Below, piece after piece: positions 33,176 to 41,511 of a DNA stretch of 64,000 nucleotides. The translations under genes were made by a program, and so were the position numbers. The notes under the pieces were generated by a model that saw only the letters and a program-made list of their open reading frames with translations, was not told the origin of the DNA and ran no database searches. Numbering within the stretch: the stretch's first letter is position 1; every line of letters begins with the position of its first letter. The DNA is from Paenibacillus sp. XY044 (lineage in GTDB: Bacteria > Bacillota > Bacilli > Paenibacillales > Paenibacillaceae): contig NZ_NQMO01000003.1 in the NCBI RefSeq assembly GCF_002257645.1, forward strand, positions 62,001 to 126,000. Direction: 5' to 3'.

Positions 33176-33918
33176 ATACCAGCATGAGCGAACGGGACAC
33201 GAAGGCGGATGACCAATACTCACATGTCCAATCCGTTTTTGAAAGCATTGCACCGAAGTACGATGTGATGAACGATATTTTGAGCTTTCGCAGGCATAAG
33301 GCCTGGCGGAAGTTTACGATGAAGAAGATGGCGATGAAAACCGGAGATACGGCCGTCGACCTCTGCTGCGGGACTTGCGACTGGACGCTGAGCATGGCGG
33401 AAGCCAGCGGCACGGGCCAGATGGTCGGTCTGGATTTTAGCCCGAACATGCTGAAGGTCGGCATGAGCAAAATCAAAGCCAGAAACCTCGAGGATCAGAT
33501 TGCTCTGGTTCAGGGGGATGCCATGAATTTGCCGTTTGAGGATAACCGTTTTGACTACGCCACGATCGGCTTCGGTCTGCGGAACGTGCCTGACCTGGAG
33601 CAGGTGCTGAAAGAAATGCAGAGGGTCGTTAAGCCCGGAGGCATGGTCGTTTGCTTGGAACTGTCCAAGCCGACTTGGCAGCCTTTCAAAGGAATTTATT
33701 ATTCTTACTTCAAGTATATACTGCCTGGACTCGGAAAGTTGTTGGCCAAAAGATATGAGCAGTACAAATGGCTGCCGGAATCGTTGGCTCTTTTCCCGGG
33801 AAGAGAGGAACTGGCAAGCATATTCCGCAGCATCGGTCTTCAGAATGTCGAAGCCTATCCCCTGACTGGCGGCATCGCAGCATTACATATTGGGATCAAG
33901 GAGAATCGGCATGTTTAA
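33172..33918 (+). CDS. menG: Demethylmenaquinone methyltransferase
   Basis: SAM-dependent C-methylation, the last step of menaquinone synthesis (UbiE/MenG family, 248 aa). Motifs: YDVMNDILSFRRHKAWRKF, the SAM site AVDLCCGTCDWTLSMAEA (motif I with an unusual C-x2-C), GLDFSPNMLKVG, GDAMNLPFEDNRFDYATIGF and GLRNVPDLEQVLKEM. Alternative ATG four codons downstream. Translationally coupled to hepS before it, and it overlaps the next gene. Confidence 0.95.
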   Translation: MNTSMSERDTKADDQYSHVQSVFESIAPKYDVMNDILSFRRHKAWRKFTMKKMAMKTGDTAVDLCCGTCDWTLSMAEASGTGQMVGLDFSPNMLKVGMSKIKARNLEDQIALVQGDAMNLPFEDNRFDYATIGFGLRNVPDLEQVLKEMQRVVKPGGMVVCLELSKPTWQPFKGIYYSYFKYILPGLGKLLAKRYEQYKWLPESLALFPGREELASIFRSIGLQNVEAYPLTGGIAALHIGIKENRHV

Positions 33919-34783
33919 GAAAATCGGCATCTTTCTAGAAATGATCAAAATTGAACACACCTTATTTGCGTTACCGTTTGCGTTTATGGGCGCGATCCTC
34001 GGATCGGTCGTCGTAAACGGACACCTTCCATCATGGGCCCAGATCGGCTGGGTCCTGTTAGCCATGTTCGGGGCCAGAAGCGCTGCCTTCGGCCTGAACC
34101 GGATGATCGACCAGGTGATCGACAAGAATAACCCACGCACGGCGAACCGGGCCATTCCGGCAGGGCTGCTGAAGAGCGCGGAAGTTATTCTGTTTACGGT
34201 CGTTTGCTTCCTGCTTCTGCTGTGGGCGGCCTATGAGCTGTCTCCGCTGGCTCTTAAGCTGCTTCCGATCGCCGTGTTTTTTCTCGTCATTTATTCCTAC
34301 ACGAAGCGGTTTACATGGCTCTGCCATCTCGTGCTCGGCCTGACGATCGCTCTGGCGCCGCTCGGCGGCTGGGTGGCCGTGACCAACGAAATCGACTGGC
34401 CGTCCATCGTGCTGTACCTGTCGGTCGCATTCTGGACCGCCGGCTTTGATATCATCTATGCGATTCAGGACATCGACTTTGACCGAAAAGAAGGACTGTA
34501 CTCCATTCCTGCGCGCTTTGGCGTCCGCAAGTCGCTGCTGATCGCACGGTATTTTCATTTCATTACCGCGATCGGATTCGTCATCTTGTTCCTTACGACC
34601 GAGCTGAGCTGGTGGTATTTCGGCGGCATGCTGATCGCTTATATTATTCTCTTCTACGAGCATTTTATTTTGTCCCCGAATGACATGAGCAAACTGCAGG
34701 TTGCCTTCTTTACGATGAACAGCGTCCTCAGCATTCTCGTATTCGTGTTCACCCTGATCGATTTGGTGGTGCAGTACCTATGA
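33911..34783 (+). CDS. UbiA-family prenyltransferase, probable menaquinone precursor prenylation
   Basis: Integral membrane enzyme (290 aa) that attaches a polyprenyl chain to an aromatic ring. The first Asp-rich motif is NRMIDQVIDKNNPRTANR, the second YAIQDIDFDRKEG; both are of the UbiA/MqnP type. Bacillus has no such gene here. With UbiX next to it, the natural reading is a futalosine-route prenylation step (MqnP-like), not MenA or ubiquinone. Starts at the ATG at 33911 behind AAGGAG, overlapping menG by 8 bases, and its stop overlaps ubiX. Confidence 0.87.
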   Translation: MFKKIGIFLEMIKIEHTLFALPFAFMGAILGSVVVNGHLPSWAQIGWVLLAMFGARSAAFGLNRMIDQVIDKNNPRTANRAIPAGLLKSAEVILFTVVCFLLLLWAAYELSPLALKLLPIAVFFLVIYSYTKRFTWLCHLVLGLTIALAPLGGWVAVTNEIDWPSIVLYLSVAFWTAGFDIIYAIQDIDFDRKEGLYSIPARFGVRKSLLIARYFHFITAIGFVILFLTTELSWWYFGGMLIAYIILFYEHFILSPNDMSKLQVAFFTMNSVLSILVFVFTLIDLVVQYL

Positions 34784-35436
34784 TGCAGACGGAGAGCAAG
34801 AGAAGAAGCTGGGTCGTCGGGATTACCGGCGCCAGCGGGTCGGTGTATGGTGTTCGGCTAACGGAGGTTCTGCTAAAGCAGGGCTATGACGTACACATCG
34901 TCGTCTCGAATGCCGGTTGGCGGGTGCTCGGCGAAGAGCTCGGCTGGAAGACAGCCCAACGGGAGCTTATCCTAAAGGAGAAATTCGGTGGTCATCCGGG
35001 CAGTGTCTTTTATCATCCGGTAGCGGATATCGGAGCAACGATTGCCAGCGGCTCCTATCAGGTGGAAGGTATGGTGATTGCGCCATGCTCGATGGGCACG
35101 CTGTCCGCTGTGGCAAACGGATCGTCCGACAATTTGATGACCCGCGCCGCAGACGTCATGCTTAAAGAAGGGCGGCCTCTTATTTTGGTGCCACGCGAAA
35201 CGCCGCTGCATGCCATTCATCTGGAAAATATGCTGAAGCTCGCCAGGCTCGGAGTGAAAATGATTCCGGCGATGCCGGCTTTTTATTTCCACCCCCGGAC
35301 GATTGAGGACTTGATCGACTTCCAGGTGGGAAAGATGCTGGACATGATGCGGATCGAGCACGAGCTGTTCCGGCGATGGGACGGCGGGCTGGCCGGACAG
35401 ACGAAATCTGCGGAAGGGTCCGGGACCAAAGAATAG
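34780..35436 (+). CDS. ubiX: UbiX-family flavin prenyltransferase
   Basis: Makes prenylated FMN, the cofactor of UbiD-type decarboxylases (218 aa). Family marks: VVGITGASGSVYGVRL (FMN-binding start), PCSMGTLSAVANGSSDNLMTR, LVPRETPLHAIHLENM and the MIPAMPAFYFHP segment. Coupled by ATGA to the UbiA-type gene. In the futalosine menaquinone pathway a UbiD-like decarboxylase would use this cofactor; no ubiD is in the window, so the link is inference. Confidence 0.92.
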   Translation: MMQTESKRRSWVVGITGASGSVYGVRLTEVLLKQGYDVHIVVSNAGWRVLGEELGWKTAQRELILKEKFGGHPGSVFYHPVADIGATIASGSYQVEGMVIAPCSMGTLSAVANGSSDNLMTRAADVMLKEGRPLILVPRETPLHAIHLENMLKLARLGVKMIPAMPAFYFHPRTIEDLIDFQVGKMLDMMRIEHELFRRWDGGLAGQTKSAEGSGTKE

Positions 35437-35616
35437 ACAGGCCTCCAAACCCATTCGGGCAGTCGGGATAGTATGCTATGATTTGATTAGGATGAAAATG
35501 AATGGAAGAACGCCAGTGCTCTTTGTTTCTGCTATGCGGGCCATGCTCAAGCCGACAAGTTGAACATGAACGGACAGAGAAATGCGGAGTAACAATACGC
35601 TGATACGGGTGAAGGA

Positions 35617-36591
35617 ATGAAGAGATTAGACATATTCGGCTTACTGAAAAAAGATATGAATCAAATCGAACAAGAGCTCTTTCGCAGCATTGAGGGCGAT
35701 CACGAGCTGCTGAACGAGACGTCCATGCATCTGCTGAAGGCAGGCGGAAAGCGGCTGCGCCCGGTGTTCGTGCTGATGGGGGGCAAGTTCGGCAGCTATG
35801 ATCTGGACAAGCTGAAGCATGTGGCCGTTCCCCTCGAGCTGATTCACATGGCCTCCTTGGTGCACGACGACGTCATTGACGACGCCGAGACCCGCCGCGG
35901 CCAGTTGACCGTCAAGTCCAAGTGGGATAATAAAATCGCGATGTACACAGGGGACTACATTTACGCCCGGGCGCTGCTGCTGGCAACAAAGCTGGAGAAC
36001 CCGAAAATTCACCAAATCCTCTCCAAAGCGATGGTCGAGATGTCCATCGGGGAAATGGAGCAGATTCGGGACTTCTTCAATACGGATCAGAGCATCCGGC
36101 GTTACTTGCTCCGTATTCGGCGTAAAACCGCCCTGTTGATCGCCATCAGCTGCCAGCTCGGAGCGGTAGCCGCAGATGCAGATCCGAAGGTGGGTAACCT
36201 GCTCTACCGTTACGGCTACAATGTGGGGATGGCCTTTCAAATTCAGGACGACCTCCTGGATCTGTGCGGAACGGAAAAGCAAATCGGCAAACCGCCGGGA
36301 AGCGATATCCGGCAGGGCAATATTACGCTGCCTGTGCTGTATGCCCTGCAGGATGAAGCGGTCCGGGAACCGCTGCTGAAGGAAATTGCCGTCATCCGGG
36401 AACACAACGGGGAATGCGACGTTTCCGCGGCGGTCTCGCTGATCAAATCGAGCAAGGGCATTGCCCGGGCGGAAGAGCTGGCTACCCGCTATATCAACAA
36501 GGCGCTTGACGCGCTCGACCGGCTTCCGAACCAGAAAACGAAGAAAAATTTGCGCGATATCGCCCATTTTGTGACCAAACGTTCATATTAA
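35617..36591 (+). CDS. hepT: Heptaprenyl diphosphate synthase, component II
   Basis: Catalytic trans-prenyltransferase subunit (324 aa) for menaquinone side chains. The first Asp-rich motif is LVHDDVIDDAETRRG (residues about 87-101), with upstream LLKAGGKRLRP for substrate binding, and the second is FQIQDDLLDLCG (about 208-219). Separate from ubiX by 180 bases that likely hold a promoter (TATGAT near 35476) and the GTGAAGG RBS. Works with HepS encoded 2.5 kb upstream. Confidence 0.95.
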   Translation: MKRLDIFGLLKKDMNQIEQELFRSIEGDHELLNETSMHLLKAGGKRLRPVFVLMGGKFGSYDLDKLKHVAVPLELIHMASLVHDDVIDDAETRRGQLTVKSKWDNKIAMYTGDYIYARALLLATKLENPKIHQILSKAMVEMSIGEMEQIRDFFNTDQSIRRYLLRIRRKTALLIAISCQLGAVAADADPKVGNLLYRYGYNVGMAFQIQDDLLDLCGTEKQIGKPPGSDIRQGNITLPVLYALQDEAVREPLLKEIAVIREHNGECDVSAAVSLIKSSKGIARAEELATRYINKALDALDRLPNQKTKKNLRDIAHFVTKRSY

Positions 36592-36681
36592 TACTTCCGC
36601 TGATCCGACTTTCTGTTTACAATACGAATCATAACTATGTACAACATACGCAATGACTTGAGGAAAATGGAGAGTGAGTTT

Positions 36682-37125
36682 ATGGAACGAACTTTTTTGA
36701 TGATCAAGCCTGATGGAGTGCAGCGTGGTTTAATCGGTAAAATTATCGGCAGGTTGGAAGACAAAGGCTTCAAAATGGTAGCCGGCAAGCTGGTGCAGGT
36801 GTCGGACGAGCAGGCCAAGCGGCACTACGCGGAGCATGAGGGCAAGGATTTCTATGATAACCTGGTCAAGTTCATCACGTCCGGCCCGGTGTTCGCCATG
36901 GTATGGGAAGGGGATAACATCATCCAATTGTCCCGCATTCTGATGGGCAAAACCGATGTTACGGAAGCTCTGCCTGGCACCATCCGCGGGGACTACGCTT
37001 CCCATACGCCCCATAATCTGATTCACGGCTCGGATTCACCGGAGAGCAGTGCGCGCGAAATCGCCAATTTCTTCGAAGCGCATGAACTGGTGAACTACGA
37101 CCGCAGCATTACGCCGTGGATGTAA
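36682..37125 (+). CDS. ndk: Nucleoside diphosphate kinase
   Basis: Balances NTP pools by phosphate transfer through an active-site histidine, which is in NLIHGSDSPESSAREI. Starts with the family signature MERTFLMIKPDGVQRGLIG. Length 147 aa is normal. The ATG at 36682 is chosen for that signature and the GGAGAGTGAG RBS; the ORF extends 15 codons further up without RBS. Overlaps the cheR start by 10 bases. Confidence 0.97.
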   Translation: MERTFLMIKPDGVQRGLIGKIIGRLEDKGFKMVAGKLVQVSDEQAKRHYAEHEGKDFYDNLVKFITSGPVFAMVWEGDNIIQLSRILMGKTDVTEALPGTIRGDYASHTPHNLIHGSDSPESSAREIANFFEAHELVNYDRSITPWM

Positions 37126-37955
37126 GGCCAGTTTTATATCGTGGCGGCGCGTCGGAAGAGCCAGGGACGCCCGACCCGGATTACATAGCATTTATCCAGA
37201 ATATTAAGCGAAGCACGGGGATCGATCTCTCGGATTATAAGGAAGCCCAAATGAAGCGGCGGCTGACGACGCTCAGGGCAAAGAACGGATACGATAGTTT
37301 TACGGCATTTTTCGATGCGCTGCAAAAGGATAAGCGCTTGTTTCATGAGTTTCTGGACCGGATGACGATCAACGTGTCGGAGTTTTGGCGCAATCCGAAT
37401 CGCTGGGAAGTTCTGCGGGACGTGATCCTTCCGGAGCTGAACGCAGGTGCGCGGTCGAGACTCAAGGTATGGAGCGCAGCTTGTTCCACGGGAGAGGAGC
37501 CCTACACACTGGCTATGATTTTGGACGGCAAGGGGCTGCTGCAGACGAGTACGCTGATCGCCACCGACATCGACGAGGGAGCACTGGCCAAGGCGAAGCA
37601 GGGCTTGTACCTCGAGCGCTCCCTGAAGGACGTGCCGGACGACGTTGCTGCCCGGTATTTTTCCCAGGAAGGACCGATGTACAAGTTCAGCGAAGGGCTC
37701 AAGGCAAACGTCCAATTCGGTAAGCAGAATCTGCTGACCGACACGTTTGAGCAGAATCACGACCTCATCGTCTGCCGCAATGTGATGATTTATTTTACGG
37801 AAGAAGCCAAAGCCAAGCTTTACCATAAATTTGCCACTGCCCTTCGTCCAGGGGGATATCTCTTTGTGGGAAGCACCGAGCAAATCTTTACACCAGGCCA
37901 ATACGGCCTCGAGCCGACCGAAACCTTTTTTTACCGGAAAAAGGCGGACGGATAA
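37116..37955 (+). CDS. cheR: CheR, chemotaxis glutamate methyltransferase
   Basis: Methylates glutamates on chemoreceptors with SAM (279 aa). N-terminal CheR helical domain (YIAFIQNIKRSTGIDLSDYK, MKRRLTTLRAKNG), then the SAM domain with NVSEFWRNPNRWEVL, WSAACSTGEEPYTLAM (SAM site), ATDIDEGALAKAKQG and LIVCRNVMIYFTEE. The only plausible start is the GTG at 37116 inside ndk, with no SD, so translation probably depends on ndk. No other che gene is near, as in the Bacillus ndk-cheR arrangement. Confidence 0.95.
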   Translation: MDVRPVLYRGGASEEPGTPDPDYIAFIQNIKRSTGIDLSDYKEAQMKRRLTTLRAKNGYDSFTAFFDALQKDKRLFHEFLDRMTINVSEFWRNPNRWEVLRDVILPELNAGARSRLKVWSAACSTGEEPYTLAMILDGKGLLQTSTLIATDIDEGALAKAKQGLYLERSLKDVPDDVAARYFSQEGPMYKFSEGLKANVQFGKQNLLTDTFEQNHDLIVCRNVMIYFTEEAKAKLYHKFATALRPGGYLFVGSTEQIFTPGQYGLEPTETFFYRKKADG

Positions 37956-38036
37956 GGCGTCAAGGTATATTCAAACCTTCTCTTTGCGATACTACGATTA
38001 TATTACGGCATCAGACAAAGCGGAGGTTTGTATATC

Positions 38037-38201
38037 ATGGATAAAAGAAAGGTAATTACCGCCTATAAGCGCGGGTTTATTACCATTCAGGAGTGCGGAC
38101 AGATTCTGGGCATCGAAAGCGTCCAGCTGAGCCGCCTGATACAGGATTCGTTAGAAGGTCAAAAGAACACGCAGCGTAGCAGCCATCCGGTCAGCCGATA
38201 G
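38037..38201 (+). CDS. 54-residue small protein, HTH-like
   Basis: Short gene with CGGAGG 12 bases before the ATG and a strong terminator after it. The product starts MDKRKVITAYKRGFITIQEC; the pattern RGFITIQECGQILGIESVQLS resembles a helix-turn-helix (helix ITIQECGQIL, turn GIES, helix VQLSRLIQDSL). Polar, basic tail. Could be a small DNA-binding regulator or anti-repressor; no family recognised. It lies 81 bases after cheR. Confidence 0.66.
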   Translation: MDKRKVITAYKRGFITIQECGQILGIESVQLSRLIQDSLEGQKNTQRSSHPVSR

Positions 38202-38226
38202 GCGGGGAGAAGCTGCGCTAATAAAT

Positions 38227-38263
38227 CACCGCACTTTCTTAAGGAAATGCGGTGCTTTTTTTT
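38227..38263 (+). terminator. Terminator after the 54-residue gene
   Basis: CACCGCA/TGCGGTG stem with inner TTTC/GAAA pairing and eight T. Confidence 0.87.
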
Positions 38264-38545
38264 GCTTGTTACGGACTTTCGGAAGACCGTGCAAAGGAAC
38301 TGAATCCGCAATCGAAGAGAATCTCCCGGCTTTTACAGGTTGATTTTAGATAAAATGAACTTAAGTTTATCCTCGCTCCTCCTTGACTACATTTGGATAC
38401 AGGAGAAGCGCTTTCCCTTACTTTAGTTGAATTATATATAGATGTAGGGGTTTCTTGTCAAAGCGTGGCAGCTATACTATAATGGGCAAAGATATCTGCG
38501 GATTTTAGCCAGTTAATGTTCAACAGTTTAAAGGGGGAAAGCACC
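38264..38545 (+). other. Region upstream of the aromatic operon
   Basis: About 280 bases (340 between genes) containing the aroC promoter (38455-38483) and leader. No T-box, TRAP triplet run or small gene was found in it. Confidence 0.5.
38455..38483 (+). promoter_or_regulatory. Sigma-A promoter of the aroC operon
   Basis: TTGTCA (38455-38460), 17 bases, TATAAT (38478-38483), about 60 bases before aroC. Confidence 0.8.
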
Positions 38546-39715
38546 ATGAGTATACGCTACTTAACGGCGGGGGAGACGCACGGACCTCAACTCACGGCCA
38601 TTATCGAAGGATTACCGAGCCAGTTGAAACTGGACTTTGAAGCCATCAATTTTCAGCTTGCACGCAGACAGAAGGGGCATGGACGCGGGCGGCGCATGCA
38701 AATCGAGAAGGATACGGCGAACATTGTCGGCGGTGTCCGGCACGGATATACGACGGGAGCACCCGTCGCCATCGTGGTGGAGAACAAGGACTGGGCCAGC
38801 TGGAGCAACATTATGAACGTGGAGCCGATCGAAGGGTCGGATGAAGAGAAACGCCGCGTTCACCGTCCCCGTCCGGGACATGCCGACCTGAACGGCGGCC
38901 TGAAATATAATCATAAGGACCTGCGGAACGTACTGGAGCGCTCCAGTGCACGCGAGACGGCGGCACGCGTTGCCTGCGGGGCGATCGCACGCCAGTTTCT
39001 CGAAGCTTTCGGCATTAAAGTTGCCGGTCAGGTGATCCGGATCGGCGAGATTGAAGCGCCTGCCAACAACCTGAGCGTAGATGAACTGATCGAGCGCACG
39101 GAGGCTTCTTCGGTTCGGGTGGTGGATCCCGAAACCGAAGCGAAGATGGAAGCCTATATCGACGAAATCAAGAAAGAAGGCGATTCCATCGGAGGGATCG
39201 TGGAGTGCGTCGTTGAGGGCGTTCCGGTCGGTCTTGGCAGCTACGTGCAGTACGACCGCAAGCTGGACGGACGGATCGCTCAGGCGGTCATGTCGATCAA
39301 CGCGTTCAAGGGCGTTGAGATCGGGATCGGATTTGAGGCAGGCGTGCTGCGCGGCTCCCAGGTTCATGACGAGATCCTGTACGAGGAAGGCAAGGGATAT
39401 ACCCGGGCCAGCAACCGCTTGGGCGGCTTTGAAGGCGGCATGACCAACGGTATGCCGGTCGTCGTCCGCGGCGTCATGAAGCCGATTCCGACGCTGTACA
39501 AACCGCTGCAGACCGTGGACATTGACACGAAAGAGCCGTACACCGCTCAGGTAGAGCGTTCGGACGCCTGCGCCGTTCCTGCGGCGAGCGTGGTGATGGA
39601 GCACGTGGTCGCCTGGGAAATCGCCAAGGCGTTCCTGGAGAAGTTCGGCGGGGATTCCATGGACGAAATCAAAGCCAACTATGAAAACTACCTGGCCCAA
39701 GTGGAGAGGTACTGA
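38546..39715 (+). CDS. aroC: Chorismate synthase
   Basis: Last step of the shikimate pathway, forming chorismate from EPSP with reduced FMN (389 aa). Motifs: [70 protein letters not shown], and the C-terminal [18 protein letters not shown]. Start chosen at the ATG at 38546 with AAGGGGGAAAG. It corresponds to Bacillus aroF and begins the aromatic supraoperon. Its TGA overlaps the aroB ATG. Confidence 0.97.
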   Translation: MSIRYLTAGETHGPQLTAIIEGLPSQLKLDFEAINFQLARRQKGHGRGRRMQIEKDTANIVGGVRHGYTTGAPVAIVVENKDWASWSNIMNVEPIEGSDEEKRRVHRPRPGHADLNGGLKYNHKDLRNVLERSSARETAARVACGAIARQFLEAFGIKVAGQVIRIGEIEAPANNLSVDELIERTEASSVRVVDPETEAKMEAYIDEIKKEGDSIGGIVECVVEGVPVGLGSYVQYDRKLDGRIAQAVMSINAFKGVEIGIGFEAGVLRGSQVHDEILYEEGKGYTRASNRLGGFEGGMTNGMPVVVRGVMKPIPTLYKPLQTVDIDTKEPYTAQVERSDACAVPAASVVMEHVVAWEIAKAFLEKFGGDSMDEIKANYENYLAQVERY

Positions 39716-40824
39716 TGATGAGAACCGTACAAGTCGAGCTTGGCGACCGTTCGTATCCCATCTATATCGGCTCGGGACTGCTTCCTGAAGCGGGAAGTTA
39801 CCTGGAGAAACACGGCCTGACCAAGAAGAGCACGCACCTGATCGTCACGGATGAGCAGGTTGCCGCCCGCCATCTGGACACACTCCGGCAGAGTCTGGAA
39901 AGCCGGGGATATTCGGCGGTCGTCTCGATCGTCAAATCGGGGGAAACGTCCAAATCCCTCGCGGTGTATGAGGAAGTGATGACCACTGCCATCCAGGGCG
40001 GCCTGGACCGCAGCTCGGGCGTTCTGGCGCTCGGCGGCGGCGTGGTCGGAGACCTTGCCGGCTTTGTGGCCGCTACCTATATGCGCGGCGTCAAGTTCGT
40101 GCAGATTCCGACCACGATTCTGGCGCATGACAGCAGTGTCGGCGGGAAGGTGGCCGTCAACCATCCGCTCGCCAAAAATATGATCGGCGCCTTTCACCAG
40201 CCCGAGCTGGTGCTCTATGACACGGACACGCTTCAGACGCTCCCGCCGCGCGAAGTATCCGCGGGTCTGGCCGAGATGGTTAAGCATGGCTTGATTCGGG
40301 ATGCGGATTTTGCCGGCTGGTGCCGCGATCACGCGCCTGAGCTGCTGTCCCTGGACCGGGAGGCGCTGGCATACGGCCTGGAACGCGGCTGCTCCATCAA
40401 AGCCGATGTCGTGTCGGCCGATGAACGCGAAGGCGGCCTGCGCGCCATCCTGAATCTGGGCCATACGATTGGCCATGCGATTGAAGCCGTAGGCGGCTAC
40501 GGGGAATTTTTGCACGGTGAAGCGATTTCCATCGGCATGGCGGGTTCGGCGCTGTTGGCTGTCAAGCTGGGACGCGATGCGTCCATCTATCCGGAAACGG
40601 TATCCATGCTGCAGGCCCTGAAGCTCCCGGTCGTATTGCCGGAGCACTTGTCCGCGGATGAGCTGATTGCGGCGATGAAGCATGACAAGAAATTTACGGA
40701 AGGTACCATGGTGTTTATCGTCCCGGATAAGATCGGGGAGGTCAGCATTGTGAAAGATATTCCGGAGGCTTTCGTCCGCGAAGTGATCGAAGAGCTGAGA
40801 AGAAAGGAGCCTGAACATGTATAA
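39715..40824 (+). CDS. aroB: 3-dehydroquinate synthase
   Basis: Second step of the shikimate pathway; converts DAHP to dehydroquinate using NAD and zinc (369 aa). NAD site LALGGGVVGDLAGFVAATYMR is seen in part as GGGVVGDLAGF, then PTTILAHDSSVGGKVAVNHP; metal ligands are in NLGHTIGHAIEA and FLHGEAISIGM. Overlaps aroC upstream (TGATG) and aroH downstream (8 bases), giving tight coupling. Confidence 0.97.
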   Translation: MMRTVQVELGDRSYPIYIGSGLLPEAGSYLEKHGLTKKSTHLIVTDEQVAARHLDTLRQSLESRGYSAVVSIVKSGETSKSLAVYEEVMTTAIQGGLDRSSGVLALGGGVVGDLAGFVAATYMRGVKFVQIPTTILAHDSSVGGKVAVNHPLAKNMIGAFHQPELVLYDTDTLQTLPPREVSAGLAEMVKHGLIRDADFAGWCRDHAPELLSLDREALAYGLERGCSIKADVVSADEREGGLRAILNLGHTIGHAIEAVGGYGEFLHGEAISIGMAGSALLAVKLGRDASIYPETVSMLQALKLPVVLPEHLSADELIAAMKHDKKFTEGTMVFIVPDKIGEVSIVKDIPEAFVREVIEELRRKEPEHV

Positions 40825-41191
40825 CCGGGGGATACGGGGAGCAACGACGGTAACCCGCAATGACGAACAGGAAATTTTGGATGAAACCCTTCGTTTGATG
40901 AAGGAAATTGCTGACCGCAATGACGTCAATCCGGATGATATTTGCAGCATTTGGATTACACTGACCCATGATTTGGATGCAACATTTCCGGCCAAAGCGA
41001 TCCGCCAGCTGGAAGGCTGGGAGCTGGTGCCGCTGATGTGCTCGATGGAGGTTCCGGTCAAGGGAAGCCTTCCTCGCTGCATCCGATTGATGGTGACGGT
41101 CAATACAGAGAAGAGTCAGGCAGAGATCAACCATGTCTATCTGAATGAAGCAAAGAAGCTGCGTCCGGATCTGGCCGCGCCCAAAGCCTGA
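40817..41191 (+). CDS. aroH: Chorismate mutase, AroH class
   Basis: Turns chorismate into prephenate for Phe/Tyr. The 124-residue monofunctional trimeric type: RGIRGATTVTRND (with catalytic Arg7-type residue), TLTHDLDATFPAKAIRQ, PLMCSMEVPVKGSLPRCIR (Cys and Arg of the active site) and YLNEAKKLRPDL. It lies between aroB and the trp leader exactly as in Bacillus. RBS AAAGGAG. Confidence 0.96.
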   Translation: MYNRGIRGATTVTRNDEQEILDETLRLMKEIADRNDVNPDDICSIWITLTHDLDATFPAKAIRQLEGWELVPLMCSMEVPVKGSLPRCIRLMVTVNTEKSQAEINHVYLNEAKKLRPDLAAPKA

Positions 41192-41206
41192 TTTTGAAAA
41201 ACAAGG

Positions 41207-41236
41207 TTGCCAGAACAGGGACTGTTCCTGTATAGT
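41207..41236 (+). promoter_or_regulatory. Sigma-A promoter of the trp operon
   Basis: TTGCCA (41207-41212), 18 bases, TATAGT (41231-41236). RNA would start near 41243, right at the TRAP target. Read-through from the aroC promoter would give a longer leader. Confidence 0.6.
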
Positions 41237-41241
41237 GTAGA

Positions 41242-41295
41242 TAGTTGAGATGAGTAGAGTTTAGAATGAGATGAGCTAAGTATAGAAGAGCAGAG
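41242..41295 (+). promoter_or_regulatory. TRAP-binding site, eleven (G/U)AG-type triplets
   Basis: Triplets start at 41242, 247, 252, 257, 262, 268, 273, 278, 283, 288 and 293: TAG or GAG at ten of them and AAG at 41278. Spacing is 5 bases throughout except one 6-base step, the form an 11-mer TRAP ring binds. Tryptophan-loaded TRAP (mtrB, 31200) should wrap this RNA. The GTAGAGTTT within it (41254-41262) is complementary to the 5' arm of the terminator at 41428. Confidence 0.88.
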
Positions 41296-41427
41296 TCCAT
41301 ATGGTTGCATGTTATATTTCGTCAACATGTCCGTGTTGAAGCAGTCAAGGCGTTCCGTGTATATTGGGGACGAGTGAATGCTGATGCGGCCGTGCTGTCG
41401 GACTCTTTCATATACTTATTGAAATCC

Positions 41428-41457
41428 AAACCTCTACTTCGGTAGAGGTTTTTTTGT
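41428..41457 (+). terminator. trp attenuator terminator
   Basis: Perfect 10-bp stem AAACCTCTAC/GTAGAGGTTT closed by a C(TTCG)G tetraloop and followed by T run, 55 bases before trpE. Its 5' arm can instead pair with part of the TRAP site 170 bases upstream (antiterminator). The region 41296-41427 between them has no ORF with an RBS. Confidence 0.9.
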
Positions 41458-41511
41458 TGCTTTCGAGTCTGCTGCTCATCTAAGTCCTGATCAATCGAAG
41501 GAGGGTACACG

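Noticed and set aside
39688-41103. 471-codon minus-strand ORF opposite aroB and aroH
   Set aside because: Runs antisense to two real genes and has no RBS.
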